Below, piece by piece: positions 14,595-22,775 of a DNA stretch of 32,208 nucleotides; positions within the stretch are counted from its first letter, which is position 1, and the number at the start of each line of letters is the position of its first letter. Position numbers and translations under genes: made by a program. Source of the DNA: Sphingomonas gilva (GTDB lineage: Bacteria > Pseudomonadota > Alphaproteobacteria > Sphingomonadales > Sphingomonadaceae); the NCBI RefSeq assembly GCF_003515075.1, contig NZ_QWLV01000011.1:1-32208 (forward strand). Reading direction: 5' to 3'. Under the pieces are notes generated by a model that was not told the DNA's origin, made no database searches, and saw nothing but the letters and a program-made list of their open reading frames with translations.

Positions 14595-15215
14595 TCAGCG
14601 CCGCGGCGGCAGCGTGATGTTCACCGTCTCGCCCGAACGTCCCGGGAAGCCCGCGAACATCGCGTCGATCAGGTTGGGCACCAGATATTGCAGGTCGTCG
14701 TCGCGCGAGCGGGCGCGGGCGGTGCCTTCGAACAGGCGCTCGCCGCTGCCGGCGCGTTCGATCTGCATGTCGAGCTCGCTGGTGTAGATGGTGTAGCTCG
14801 ACACGTCGCCATAGCCCGGACCCCAGGCGAACGGATCATGGAAGCCGTACAGCCAGGCGCGCCGGGCGCCCCAGCGATAGGGATAGCCGAAGCCATAGCC
14901 GCCGCCGAAGCCGGTCGAGACGACGCGTTCGCGGCCCGTATCGACGTCATAGTCGATCGTCACGCGCAGCGCCGCGTTCGATGGCGAGGAGGCCGGCTGA
15001 TAGCCCTGCTGGACCATCCGCGCGGTGACCATCTGGGCATATTGGTTGAACTCGATGCCGCCCTGCAGCTTCGGATCCGACGCCTGGACGTAGAAGGTCT
15101 CGCCCTGCGCGGGCGGCAGCTGTTGGAAGCGCGCGACATCGGCGCGGAAGCCCGTGGCGCATGCGCTGACAGCGAGCAGCGATGCGATACCGAGCATCTT
15201 GAGGGATTTGTACAT
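14595..15215 (-). CDS. DUF4136 domain-containing lipoprotein
   Basis: The 206-residue protein begins with a lipoprotein signal peptide, MYKSLKMLGIASLLAVSAC, with Cys19 as the acylation site. The mature part reads FRADVARFQQLPPAQGETFYVQ, ALRVTIDYDVDTGRERVV, a Gly/Tyr/Phe-rich loop, then SSYTIYTSELDMQIERAGSGERLFEGTARARS and LIDAMFAGFPGRSG, the layout of DUF4136. The role is unknown; it is probably anchored in the outer membrane facing the periplasm. The start was set at the signal peptide rather than the longer upstream reading. It lies downstream of murJ with its own 117-base gap. Confidence 0.9.
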   Translation of the reverse strand: MYKSLKMLGIASLLAVSACATGFRADVARFQQLPPAQGETFYVQASDPKLQGGIEFNQYAQMVTARMVQQGYQPASSPSNAALRVTIDYDVDTGRERVVSTGFGGGYGFGYPYRWGARRAWLYGFHDPFAWGPGYGDVSSYTIYTSELDMQIERAGSGERLFEGTARARSRDDDLQYLVPNLIDAMFAGFPGRSGETVNITLPPRR

Positions 15216-15332
15216 GGCAAACGACCTTTTTGAATGTGCAAAACCAAGACGTTGCTGGGTTGAGCCTACCATGCGCCCAAACGCATGAATAGCGCTTGAA
15301 TGTTCTCGGCGTGCGACGAACGGTTGCAACGA

Positions 15333-16910
15333 TCAGGCGTCGGCGGGCTTGCGCCGGAGCAGCATCATGATCTGTTCGCGATCGACCGCGCCGATCACCC
15401 AGGCGACCGCGCCATAGACGGCGAGGCCGATCCCGACGAGCACCGCGATCGCCGCCAGCTTCGCCACGGTGCCGCCGGCCAGCAGGAAGCCGATATTGGA
15501 GCGGACCAGCAGGAGCGCAACCACCATCGCGCCGGTCGCGAGCAGCTGCAGCGCGATCCGCCGGGCGACCGCGCCCTGCAGCCGGTAATGCCCGCGCCGC
15601 GACAGGATCGCGTAGAGCAGGAAGGTGTTGAACCACGCCGCCGCCGCGCCCGCCGCGACCAGCCCGATGATGCCGTAGCGGCCGATCAGCAGCACGATCA
15701 GGATGACGTTGACGATCAGCGCGGCGAGCGCGGTCCACACCGGCGTGCGCGTGTCCTTGCGCGCGAAGAAACCGGGAATCAGGATCTTGACCAGCACATA
15801 GGCGGGCAGGCCGACGACGATCATCTGCAGCACCGCCGCGGTCACGCGCCCGTCCTCCGGCGTGAAGCGCCCGCCGACGAAGAAGCCGTCGACCAGCGGC
15901 CCGGCGCATACCGCGAGCGCGGCGGCGGCGGGCAAGGTCAGCAGCATGGCGAGCTCGATCGCCTGCCCCTGCAGCCCGCGCGCGCCGCTCTCGTCGTTCT
16001 GGACGATATGGCGCGACAGCGCGGGGAGGATCGCGGTGCCGAGCGCGATGCCGATCACCCCCAGCGGCATCTGGTTCAGCCGGTCGGCCATCGCCAGATG
16101 AGTCAGCGTGCCCGTCGGCAGCCTTGTCGCGAAGAAGGTGTCGATGAACTGGCTGACCTGATAGATCCCCGCACCGAAGGTCGCCGGCAGGATGATCCGC
16201 CCCAGCTCGCGCACGTCGCCGGTGAAGCGCGGCCGCCTCAGCTTCAGCGAAATGCCTTCCCTGCGCACGAACCACCACAGCCAGATCAGCTGAACGAGGC
16301 CGGACAGCGAGACGAACGCCGCGAGCACCTGGACGACGATGACGTCGCCGCCGCCCGGCGGCCGGAGATAGCCGCCCAGCAATATGCCGCTGATCAGCGT
16401 CAGGTTGAACAGGATCGGCGCCGACGCGCCCGGCCCGAAGCGCGACATCGAATTGAGGATGCCGGTCAAGAGCGAGACCAGGCTGATGAAGAACAGATAG
16501 GGGAAGGCGTAGCGCGACAGCTCCACCGCCAGCTCGAACTTGCCCGGCACCTCGCGGAACTCGCTCGCCAGCGCCAGCACGAACCAGGGCATGATGAGGA
16601 GGAACAGCGCGGTGAAGCCGAGCAGGATCGGCACGAACACCGACAGTACGTCGCGGCTGAAATTCTCCGCCTCGGGCAGCCCGCCTTCGCCGTGCAGCTT
16701 GCGGCTGAACATCGGCACGTACGCCACGGAGAAGGCGCCCTCGGCGAACAGCCGGCGGAAGGTGTTGGGCAGGCGGAAGGCGAGCTGATAGGCATCCGCC
16801 GCAACGCCCGCGCCCAGCACGCGCGCGAGCAAGATGTCTCGCACGAAGCCGAACACCCGGCTGACCAGCGTCAGCCCGCCGATCGTGCCGGTCGATTTGA
16901 GCAGGTTCAC
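15333..16910 (-). CDS. murJ: Lipid II flippase MurJ
   Basis: This is a polytopic membrane protein of 525 residues with about 13-14 hydrophobic segments, of the MOP exporter superfamily. It flips lipid II across the inner membrane for peptidoglycan synthesis. The typical start is STGTIGGLTLVSRVFGFVRDILLARVLGAG, followed by DAYQLAFRLPNTFRRLFAEGAFSVAYVPMF; later come NQMPLGVIGIALGTAILPALSR and a conserved PGFFARKDTRTPV. The start is the GTG at 16910 (VNLLKS...), 25 bases after the secB stop; the longer upstream reading is the shadow of secB. It is cotranscribed with secB. Confidence 0.95.
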   Translation of the reverse strand: MNLLKSTGTIGGLTLVSRVFGFVRDILLARVLGAGVAADAYQLAFRLPNTFRRLFAEGAFSVAYVPMFSRKLHGEGGLPEAENFSRDVLSVFVPILLGFTALFLLIMPWFVLALASEFREVPGKFELAVELSRYAFPYLFFISLVSLLTGILNSMSRFGPGASAPILFNLTLISGILLGGYLRPPGGGDVIVVQVLAAFVSLSGLVQLIWLWWFVRREGISLKLRRPRFTGDVRELGRIILPATFGAGIYQVSQFIDTFFATRLPTGTLTHLAMADRLNQMPLGVIGIALGTAILPALSRHIVQNDESGARGLQGQAIELAMLLTLPAAAALAVCAGPLVDGFFVGGRFTPEDGRVTAAVLQMIVVGLPAYVLVKILIPGFFARKDTRTPVWTALAALIVNVILIVLLIGRYGIIGLVAAGAAAAWFNTFLLYAILSRRGHYRLQGAVARRIALQLLATGAMVVALLLVRSNIGFLLAGGTVAKLAAIAVLVGIGLAVYGAVAWVIGAVDREQIMMLLRRKPADA

Positions 16911-16935
16911 CGGCGCAGTCCGGCCGCCGGTCCGG

Positions 16936-17460
16936 TCAGGCGTTGCCGCTGGTGTCGAACGAGATCTCCTCGCCGCCGACGCCGCTCGCGGCCTGCGCCT
17001 GCTGCAGGTAGAGCGCGTTGAAGTCGATCGGGTCGAGCAGCAGCGGCTGGAATCCGCCGTCGCGCACGGTATCGGCAAGGACGCGGCGGGCGAAGGGGAA
17101 GATCAGCCGCGGCGCTTCGGTCAGCAGGAAGGGCTGGATCTGCTCTTCGGGCACGTTGCGGATGCCGAACAGCCCGGCATAGGTCAGCTCGACGGCGAAC
17201 GCGGTCTTGTTCTCGGAAGGGGCGGTCGCGGTGACCTCCAGCTTCAGCAGCACCTCGTGGAACTCCTCGCCCACGCGCTGCGCGCCGATGTTGAACTGCA
17301 CGTCGACGCGCGGCTGCTCGCTCCATTGATAGACCGCCGGCGAATTGGGATTCTCGAACGACAGATCCTTGACATATTGGGAGATCAGCCCCGCCTGCGG
17401 CTGGTTGTCCGCGCCGTTGGTGAACTGCTCCTGGGCGCCCGCGCCTTCCTGTTCGGCCAT
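16936..17460 (-). CDS. secB: Protein-export chaperone SecB
   Basis: This 174-residue acidic chaperone keeps preproteins unfolded and hands them to SecA. It is recognised from QYVKDLSFENPNSP, FHEVLLKLEVTATA, FAVELTYAGLF, LLTEAPRLIFPFARRVLADTVRDGGFQPLLLDPIDF and a short acidic C-terminal tail. Length is normal for alphaproteobacteria. The gene is divergent from the Tim44-like gene at 17636 with a 175-base gap that should hold both promoters; murJ follows it. Confidence 0.96.
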   Translation of the reverse strand: MAEQEGAGAQEQFTNGADNQPQAGLISQYVKDLSFENPNSPAVYQWSEQPRVDVQFNIGAQRVGEEFHEVLLKLEVTATAPSENKTAFAVELTYAGLFGIRNVPEEQIQPFLLTEAPRLIFPFARRVLADTVRDGGFQPLLLDPIDFNALYLQQAQAASGVGGEEISFDTSGNA

Positions 17461-17635
17461 GTTTTCGTCTCGATCCTGTCAGCTGGATTGGAGGGCAGCG
17501 TCACGCGCCCTGTCAGCGGCGGCGCGTAGCAGGCGCGCAGACGCGGTTCAACCGCTGCGCCGCGCCAAAGTGCACCATTTGAAACCCTCGTGCGTTGCGC
17601 CTATGTTGCATGTCGAGTTCCTGATCGGAGGCAGA

Positions 17636-18283
17636 GTGGTTTACGTCGTTCTCTTGGCGCTTGTCGCGGGTTTCCTCGCTTTGAGGCTCTATGCCGTGCT
17701 GGGCAAGCGCACCGGTCATGAACAGCCGCTGCCGCGCACCGCGGAGGAAGGGCAGATCGCCGGCCCCGCGCAACGACCGGCGATCGATATCCCATCCGAA
17801 CGGCGCGACACTGCCAATCCCGTGGTCGATCCCACCGCCGAAGCGGGCGTCCGCGCGATCGCGCAGGCCGAGCCCGGCTTCTCGCCCGAGCAGTTCGTCG
17901 ACGGCGCCAAGGCGGCCTACAAGATGATCCTCGAGGCGTTCTGGCGCGGCGACGAGGAGGAATTGTCCTGGTTGGTCGATGAGGATGTCCGCAGCGCCTT
18001 CGCCGCGGCCATCGCGCAGCGCGCCGAAGCGGGCCACACGCTCGACAACAAGCTGGTCGGCATCGAGCGCGCGATTATCTCCGCCGCCTCGGTCGATGGT
18101 CGCAATGCGCGCATCACCGTGCGGATCGACGCCGATATTGCCGCAGTCACGCGCGATGGGGAAGGCAACGTCATTGCGGGTTCGATGAGCGACGCGGTGG
18201 AAACGCACGACGTCTGGACTTTCGCGCGGACGCTCAAGGGGGATGATCCCAATTGGAAGCTCGTCGAAACCGACGAGGATTGA
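17636..18283 (+). CDS. Tim44/TimA-family protein (membrane-anchored putative adaptor)
   Basis: The 215-residue protein has one N-terminal membrane helix (VYVVLLALVAGFLALRLYAVLG) followed by KRTGHEQ, a Pro/Ala linker and a Tim44-like domain from about residue 75 (FVDGAKAAYKMILEAFWRGDEEELSWLVDEDV). The family relates to the mitochondrial import motor subunit Tim44; the bacterial role is not established. GTG at 17636 is preferred over ATG at 17603 because a GGAGG site (17627-17631) precedes it and the helix then starts at once, as in relatives. mltA follows after 5 bases, so they form an operon. Confidence 0.88.
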   Translation: MVYVVLLALVAGFLALRLYAVLGKRTGHEQPLPRTAEEGQIAGPAQRPAIDIPSERRDTANPVVDPTAEAGVRAIAQAEPGFSPEQFVDGAKAAYKMILEAFWRGDEEELSWLVDEDVRSAFAAAIAQRAEAGHTLDNKLVGIERAIISAASVDGRNARITVRIDADIAAVTRDGEGNVIAGSMSDAVETHDVWTFARTLKGDDPNWKLVETDED

Positions 18284-18288
18284 GGTCG

Positions 18289-19527
18289 ATGCGTTTCTGG
18301 GGGGCCGGGATCGCGCTGTTCGCGCTCGCGTCCTGTTCCAACGGTATCGTCCCGCCATCGGCGAGCGGCAATCAGCCGCCGGTTCGCCAGCCGGTCGCCG
18401 CCACGCCGATGACGGCCGCCGCCGCTCCCGCGATCACCGCCGAGATCACCAGCGCGCGCGCGGCCTCGCTGCTGGCCGGCCCCGCGGTCGCCTCGCTGCC
18501 GATCGATGAAGTCGGCGCCGTCCGCGCGCTCTCCGCCTTCCGCACCAGCTGCCCCAGCCTCGTCCGCCGCACCGATGCGAGCGGGCTGACGCGCGGGGAG
18601 GACTGGCAGGCGGCCTGCGCGGCGGCGCCCGGCGCGACCGACGCCCGCGCCTTCTTCGCGCAGCATTTCGAAGCCGTGCAGGTGGCGGACGGCAAGGCCT
18701 TCGCCACCGGCTATTACGAGCCCGAGATCGCCGGATCGCGCACCCGCCGCCCCGGCTACAAGGCGGCGATCTACCGCAAGCCCGACGATCTCGCCGAAAT
18801 CGACCTCGGCGCATTTTCGGACGAGTTCAAGGGCAGGAAACTGCGCGGGCGCGTCTCCGGAAACACCTTCGTGCCCTATTATGAGCGCGCGGAGATCGTG
18901 AACGGCGCGCTGGCCGGGCGCGGGCTGGAGCTCGCCTGGGCGGCCGATCCGGTCGAGCTGTTCTTCCTTCAGGTGCAGGGCTCGGGCCGGTTGCGTCTGC
19001 CCGACGGCGGCGTGATGCGCATCGGCTACGACAACCAGAACGGCCGCGGCTATACGGGCATCGGCAAACTGATGAAGGATCGCGGCCTGCTCGGCCCCGG
19101 CCAAACCTCGATGCAGGGCATCATGGCGTGGCTGCGCGCGCACCCGGAGGAGGGGCGCGCGATCATGAACGAGAACAAGAGCTGGGTGTTCTTCCGCGAG
19201 CTGACCGGTCCTGGACCATTGGGCTCGATGGGCCTCCCGGTCGTGGGCCGCGCCAGCGTCGCCACCGACCCGAAATTCGTGCCCTTGGGCGCGCCGGTGT
19301 TCCTGTCGATGGACCGCGAGGACGCGACCGGCTTATGGGTGGCGCACGATGTCGGCGGCGCGATCAAGGGCAGCAACCGCTTCGACACCTTCTGGGGCGC
19401 GGGCGAGGAAGCGCGGGCGATCGCCGGCGGCATGTCCGCGCGCGGCACCGCCTGGGTGCTGCTGCCCAAGGGCGCGCTCGCCAGGCTCACGGCGGAGGGC
19501 GCCGGTGGAGCGGCCGCTCGACCCTGA
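18289..19527 (+). CDS. mltA: Membrane-bound lytic murein transglycosylase A (MltA)
   Basis: This 412-residue lipoprotein (MRFWGAGIALFALASC, acylated Cys16) cleaves peptidoglycan glycan strands to 1,6-anhydro products. It has FFAQHFEAVQVADGKAFATGYYEPE, the MltA domain with ELFFLQVQGSGRLRLPDG and a C-terminal 3D domain with FVPLGAPVFL, the Asp-containing VAHDVGGAIKG and NRFDTFWGAG. An Ala/Pro-rich linker (about 20-70) separates the signal peptide from the enzyme. It starts 5 bases after the Tim44-like gene and overlaps the following Smr gene by 23 bases. Confidence 0.95.
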   Translation: MRFWGAGIALFALASCSNGIVPPSASGNQPPVRQPVAATPMTAAAAPAITAEITSARAASLLAGPAVASLPIDEVGAVRALSAFRTSCPSLVRRTDASGLTRGEDWQAACAAAPGATDARAFFAQHFEAVQVADGKAFATGYYEPEIAGSRTRRPGYKAAIYRKPDDLAEIDLGAFSDEFKGRKLRGRVSGNTFVPYYERAEIVNGALAGRGLELAWAADPVELFFLQVQGSGRLRLPDGGVMRIGYDNQNGRGYTGIGKLMKDRGLLGPGQTSMQGIMAWLRAHPEEGRAIMNENKSWVFFRELTGPGPLGSMGLPVVGRASVATDPKFVPLGAPVFLSMDREDATGLWVAHDVGGAIKGSNRFDTFWGAGEEARAIAGGMSARGTAWVLLPKGALARLTAEGAGGAAARP

Positions 19528-20017
19528 CGAGGCGGCGCTGTGGGCGCGGGTGATGGCGACGGTGCGCCCGCTCGGCCGCCCGGCCATGCCCGCTCCGCCG
19601 CCGCGCAAGGAACCGCCCCCGCCCCGGCGCCAGTCCGCGCCGGCGATGCCGCTCCACACCCCGCCCGCCGCGAAGCCGCACGACCAGCGCACCCTCGACG
19701 GCGGTTGGGACCGCCGGCTGGGCCGCGGCATCGTCTCCCCCGACAGCAGCATAGACCTCCACGGCCACACCCTCGACCGCGCCTATGCACGGATCGATTT
19801 CGGACTCGAAACGGCAATCGCGCGCGGAGACCGCGTCGTCCTGCTGGTGACGGGCAAACCCAGAGCCGAAGGCGCGAGGGAGGGCAGGGGCGCGATCAGA
19901 GCCGTCGTCACCGACTGGCTCGCCGCCTCGCGCCACGCCGGCGCAATAGCGGCGGTGCGGCCGGCGCACCCGCGGCATGGCGGGGCAGGGGCGCTGTATA
20001 TCGTGCTGCGGCGATAA
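19505..20017 (+). CDS. Smr/MutS2-type domain protein
   Basis: This 170-residue protein has a basic Pro-rich N-terminal half (MERPLDPDEAALWARVMATVRPL, then PAPPPRKEPPPP) and a C-terminal Smr domain: SIDLHGHTLDRAYARID with the DLHG motif, RVVLLVTGKPR, and a final HPRHGGAGALYIVLRR with the HGG motif. Smr domains are nucleases or nucleic-acid-binding modules; the cellular target is unknown. The start is the GTG at 19505 with GGAGGG (19494-19499) 5 bases upstream, inside the end of mltA. Overlap and spacing indicate coupled translation. Confidence 0.88.
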   Translation: MERPLDPDEAALWARVMATVRPLGRPAMPAPPPRKEPPPPRRQSAPAMPLHTPPAAKPHDQRTLDGGWDRRLGRGIVSPDSSIDLHGHTLDRAYARIDFGLETAIARGDRVVLLVTGKPRAEGAREGRGAIRAVVTDWLAASRHAGAIAAVRPAHPRHGGAGALYIVLRR

Positions 20018-20018
20018 T

Positions 20019-20078
20019 GTCTGCTTTCGACCTAGTTGCAGACGTTCGTTCACGATCGTAGCGCGCCTTAAAGCAGAC
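20019..20078. repeat. Short inverted repeat at the edge of the AT-richer islet
   Basis: GTCTGCTTT (20019-20027) is inverted as AAAGCAGAC (20070-20078), with TTGCAGACGTTCG between. Read on the plus strand it starts ATGTCTGCTTTCGACC (MSAFD...). That resembles a widespread alphaproteobacterial intergenic repeat whose spurious translations read MSA...KADI; this resemblance is from memory. It begins just after the Smr gene stop. Confidence 0.5.
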
Positions 20079-20164
20079 GCTGGAGAGATCATCTGGCGGC
20101 ATCCGCATCTACGAGACGAAGACTTCAACGGCTTCTCACCAGAAAGTTCGACTTGTAGATGCTG

Positions 20165-20689
20165 TCAGTTCGCTCGATTATAGACGAGCGTATAGTGAAG
20201 TGGTGTAGAGAGCAGCGGACCGATGATGGTAGTCTCTGCCACCAACTGCTGCCCAACGCTACGATACACTATAGTCCGCTCGCTGTCGTCCGCACGGAAT
20301 GTTAGCGAAATGGCCTCACCATTCGCTTTTGCCGACACATCGAAAACAAGCTCTTCCACGAGTTTCCACTTGATCGGCTCTCCGCCTATCAAAACGGCAA
20401 TCAGTCGATGGGCATCGTACTTGATCGAGAACCGATCTGCCCAAACCGAGATTCTAATACTGCCTGCACCCGTTGCAGCCGTGGACTTGCGCAGCCTCAT
20501 GCGAGCGAGAGGGCTAGCTTCGCTGGGAAGGCCGGCAATAGCGCTCTCGATCGCTTGAAAGACGTCGTCGCTCCGTTCTCCGTCCTTGACATAGTTGCCT
20601 GAAACCACACCTTGCGCCGGGCTCGCTGAGCCTGAACTAGAGATCAAGATGGCAGCTCCGATCGCCGCCGACCAAGTCCAATGGCGCAT
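20165..20689 (-). CDS. Exported protein of unknown function
   Basis: This is a 174-residue protein I do not recognise. It has an N-terminal signal peptide (MRHWTWSAAIGAAILISSSGSASPAQ, cleavage probably after about residue 23-26), no membrane helix afterwards and no cysteine in the mature part. The rest alternates in beta-strand fashion: SIRISVWADRFSIKYDAHRLI, KWKLVEELVFDVSA, EAISLTFRADDSERTIVYRSV and a final HYTLVYNRAN. A GAGGAGAG site 4 bases before the ATG at 20689 supports this start. Base use is AT-richer than in neighbouring genes, which suggests acquisition. It is isolated, with no operon partner. Confidence 0.75.
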   Translation of the reverse strand: MRHWTWSAAIGAAILISSSGSASPAQGVVSGNYVKDGERSDDVFQAIESAIAGLPSEASPLARMRLRKSTAATGAGSIRISVWADRFSIKYDAHRLIAVLIGGEPIKWKLVEELVFDVSAKANGEAISLTFRADDSERTIVYRSVGQQLVAETTIIGPLLSTPLHYTLVYNRAN

Positions 20690-21177
20690 CACGCTCTCCT
20701 CAAATTCCGCTGCTCGGTGTGATGGGTGTAGTGACGATCCGCTTTGGCGCATAGGTGAGGCCTTGATTGTCGAATTGAGGGACTCCCTCCCGTTTTGTAG
20801 ACGCACGTACTGGCGGAGGGCTGGCTGTATCAGAGGGCCGAGCTTCGCGGCCGCTAACTCGATCTGCAAACTCGAGAGCGGACCAGCCGCTCTCCACCAA
20901 TAGCCGTCATGCCGGACGTGTTCCGGCATCCATCTCGCCACCCGCCGGCGCTGACGTTGGCGCCCACCACCAAAAACGCTGTCCTACATGCGCCCGATCT
21001 GCGATTCTGCGATCCTGTGATTCGGCTCTTTGACATGTGCAGTTCCTCGCAGCGCCGCCCCACCCTCTCGCTCCGATCGGCCTAAGGTAAAACGCGTCGA
21101 GAAAAACCGTTACCTTTGGAGGGAAGGCGGCGCTTCACGCGAAGGCGTCTATGGGTGAACTTCGTGAAGTTTGACGG
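20690..21177. other. 488-base AT-richer intergenic stretch, no recognisable gene
   Basis: It holds the promoter region of the exported protein and the downstream end of dapE. Visible structures are a type-B-like hairpin (20909-20929), an AAGGTAA...TTACCTT inverted pair near 21085-21117 and a small AACTTC-GT-GAAGTT palindrome near 21158-21171. Short ORFs in it match nothing I know. The stretch could hold remnants of inserted DNA. Confidence 0.6.
20905..20931. repeat. Solo type-B-like palindromic unit
   Basis: ATGCCGGA (20909-20916) pairs with TCCGGCAT (20922-20929) around CGTGT. It is preceded by GTC and followed by CCATCTCGCC, as in the type B arms at 12134 and 31995. Only one arm is present. 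Confidence 0.7.
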
Positions 21178-22317
21178 TCAGGCGGCCGCCGTCACCCGAT
21201 CCAGCACCGCCGCGTAAACCCGCGCCAGCGCGTGCAGGTCTTCCACTGCGACCGCCTCGTCCAGCTTGTGCATCGTCGCGTTGACCAGGCCGAACTCGAC
21301 AACCGGGCACAGCTTCGACAGGAAGCGCGCGTCGCTGGTGCCGCCGGTGGTGGAAAGCTCGGCCGTGAGGCCGGTCACCTCCGCGATCGCGTCGCTCACC
21401 AGCGCCGAGAAATCGCCCGGCGGCGTCAGGAACGCCTCGCCCGAGACGCGCGGCGTGACGATCGCGTCGGGCGCGTGGGCGTGGACGATCGCCGCCACGC
21501 GCGCCGCCAGGTCGTCGCCCCGGTGCAGATCGTTGAAGCGGATCGACAGCCGCGCCTCGGCCCGCGCCGGGATGACGTTGGTCGCCGGATTGCCGACGGT
21601 GATATCGGTCAGCTCGATATTGCTCGGCTGGAACCAGTCGGTGCCGTCGTCGAGCACGATGCCGTCGATCTCGGCGAGCGCGCGGACCAGCCTGGGGATC
21701 GGATTGTCGGCAAGATGCGGATAGGCGACATGGCCCTGCCGGCCCGGCACGTCGATCCAGATGTTGACCGATCCGCGCCGGCCGATCTTCACCATGTCGC
21801 CCAGCCGGTCGACCGATGTCGGCTCACCGACAAGGCAGAGTTCGGGCTTCAGGCCGCGCTCCGCCATGCGGTCGATCAGCGCGCGGGTGCCGAAGATCGC
21901 CGGGCCCTCCTCGTCGCCGGTGATGATCAGGCTGGTCGTGCCGCCGCGGTCCTCCGCCACCGCCGCGACGAAAGCCGCGATCGCTCCCTTCATGTCCACC
22001 GCGCCGCGCCCGTAGAGCAGGCCGCCGCGAATTTCCGGCTTGAACGCGTCGCTGTGCCAGCCAAGCCCCGGCGGCACGACGTCGAGGTGTCCGGCAAAGG
22101 CGAAATGCCGCCCACCGTTCCCGCGCACGGCCAGCAGGTTCTCGACCGGCCCGTCCGGCGCCTCGCCGGAGATGAAACGCTCGACCATGAAGCCAAGCGG
22201 CGCGAGCGCCGCCTCAAGCACGTCGAACACCGGTCCGCGCGCCGGCGTCACGCTCTCGGCGGCGATCAGCTTCTTGGTGAGTTCGACGACATCGGGCAGG
22301 GAGGGGGCGTGATTCAT
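21178..22317 (-). CDS. dapE: Succinyl-diaminopimelate desuccinylase
   Basis: This 379-residue M20-family dizinc hydrolase of the succinylase branch of lysine/diaminopimelate synthesis releases LL-diaminopimelate and succinate. Metal and catalytic residues are visible: His77 and Asp79 in FAGHLDVVPPG, Asp108 in GRGAVDMKGAI, Glu136 and Glu137 in ITGDEEGPA, VGEPTS and the C-terminal STTGGTSDARF. The start ATG at 22317 gives the usual N-terminus; an in-frame ATG at 22329 is possible. It is head-to-head with the cupin gene, whose start is only 11 bases away, so its promoter must lie inside that gene. Confidence 0.96.
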   Translation of the reverse strand: MNHAPSLPDVVELTKKLIAAESVTPARGPVFDVLEAALAPLGFMVERFISGEAPDGPVENLLAVRGNGGRHFAFAGHLDVVPPGLGWHSDAFKPEIRGGLLYGRGAVDMKGAIAAFVAAVAEDRGGTTSLIITGDEEGPAIFGTRALIDRMAERGLKPELCLVGEPTSVDRLGDMVKIGRRGSVNIWIDVPGRQGHVAYPHLADNPIPRLVRALAEIDGIVLDDGTDWFQPSNIELTDITVGNPATNVIPARAEARLSIRFNDLHRGDDLAARVAAIVHAHAPDAIVTPRVSGEAFLTPPGDFSALVSDAIAEVTGLTAELSTTGGTSDARFLSKLCPVVEFGLVNATMHKLDEAVAVEDLHALARVYAAVLDRVTAAA

Positions 22318-22328
22318 GGGAGGTGGCA

Positions 22329-22775
22329 TTGCCCAAGCTCGATCTCGATACAATCCCGCAAACCAACGCGACCGGCTATCCGCCCGAATATGCCAAGGCG
22401 GTCGAGGGGCGGTGGTATCGCCGCCTGGGTCCCGCATCGGGGATCGGGGATTTCGGCGTCAGCCACGTCACGCTCAAGCCCGGCGCCTGGTCGTCGCAGC
22501 GCCACTGGCACGAGGGCGAGGACGAGTTCGTCGTGATGCTCGCCGGAGAGGCGGTGCTGGTAGACGATGGTGGGGAGACGGTGCTGCGCCCCGGCGACTG
22601 CGCGGCCTTTCCCAAGGCCGACGGCAACGGCCATGTCCTCCAGAACCGCAGCGACGCCGATTGCGTGTTCGTCGCGGTCGGGCGCCCGGCGGACACCGAC
22701 TGCCATTATCCCGATATCGACATGCACCTGTTCGCCGGCCAGGACTTCCGCCGCAAGGACGGCGGCGCTTTCTAG
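22329..22775 (+). CDS. Cupin-domain protein
   Basis: This 148-residue single-domain cupin has both motifs: RHWHEGEDEFVVMLAGEAV (His59, His61, Glu66, Gly73) and RPGDCAAFPKADGNGHVLQN (Pro88-Gly89, His102, Asn106), which form a metal site in a beta-barrel. The reaction is unknown; relatives include sugar isomerase-like and regulatory cupins. The start is taken as TTG at 22329, giving MPKLDLDTIPQTN, because GGGAGG (22318-22323) lies 5 bases upstream; GTG at 22323 is the alternative. Its TAG shares the CTAG palindrome with the stop of the convergent GST gene. Confidence 0.85.
   Translation: MPKLDLDTIPQTNATGYPPEYAKAVEGRWYRRLGPASGIGDFGVSHVTLKPGAWSSQRHWHEGEDEFVVMLAGEAVLVDDGGETVLRPGDCAAFPKADGNGHVLQNRSDADCVFVAVGRPADTDCHYPDIDMHLFAGQDFRRKDGGAF

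Noticed and set aside
15300..17021. 573-codon plus-strand frame opposite murJ, and similar long antisense frames opposite coaBC (7427-8818), ubiB (9195-10784), dapE (21232-22536) and yidC (24146-25885)
   Set aside because: Their translations are His/Arg/Asp-rich shadows of the real genes, without motifs or ribosome-binding sites.
17345..17635. Longer N-terminus for the Tim44-like protein
   Set aside because: The upstream reading overlaps the secB start antisense, lacks a ribosome-binding site and would bury the membrane helix far from the N-terminus, unlike relatives.
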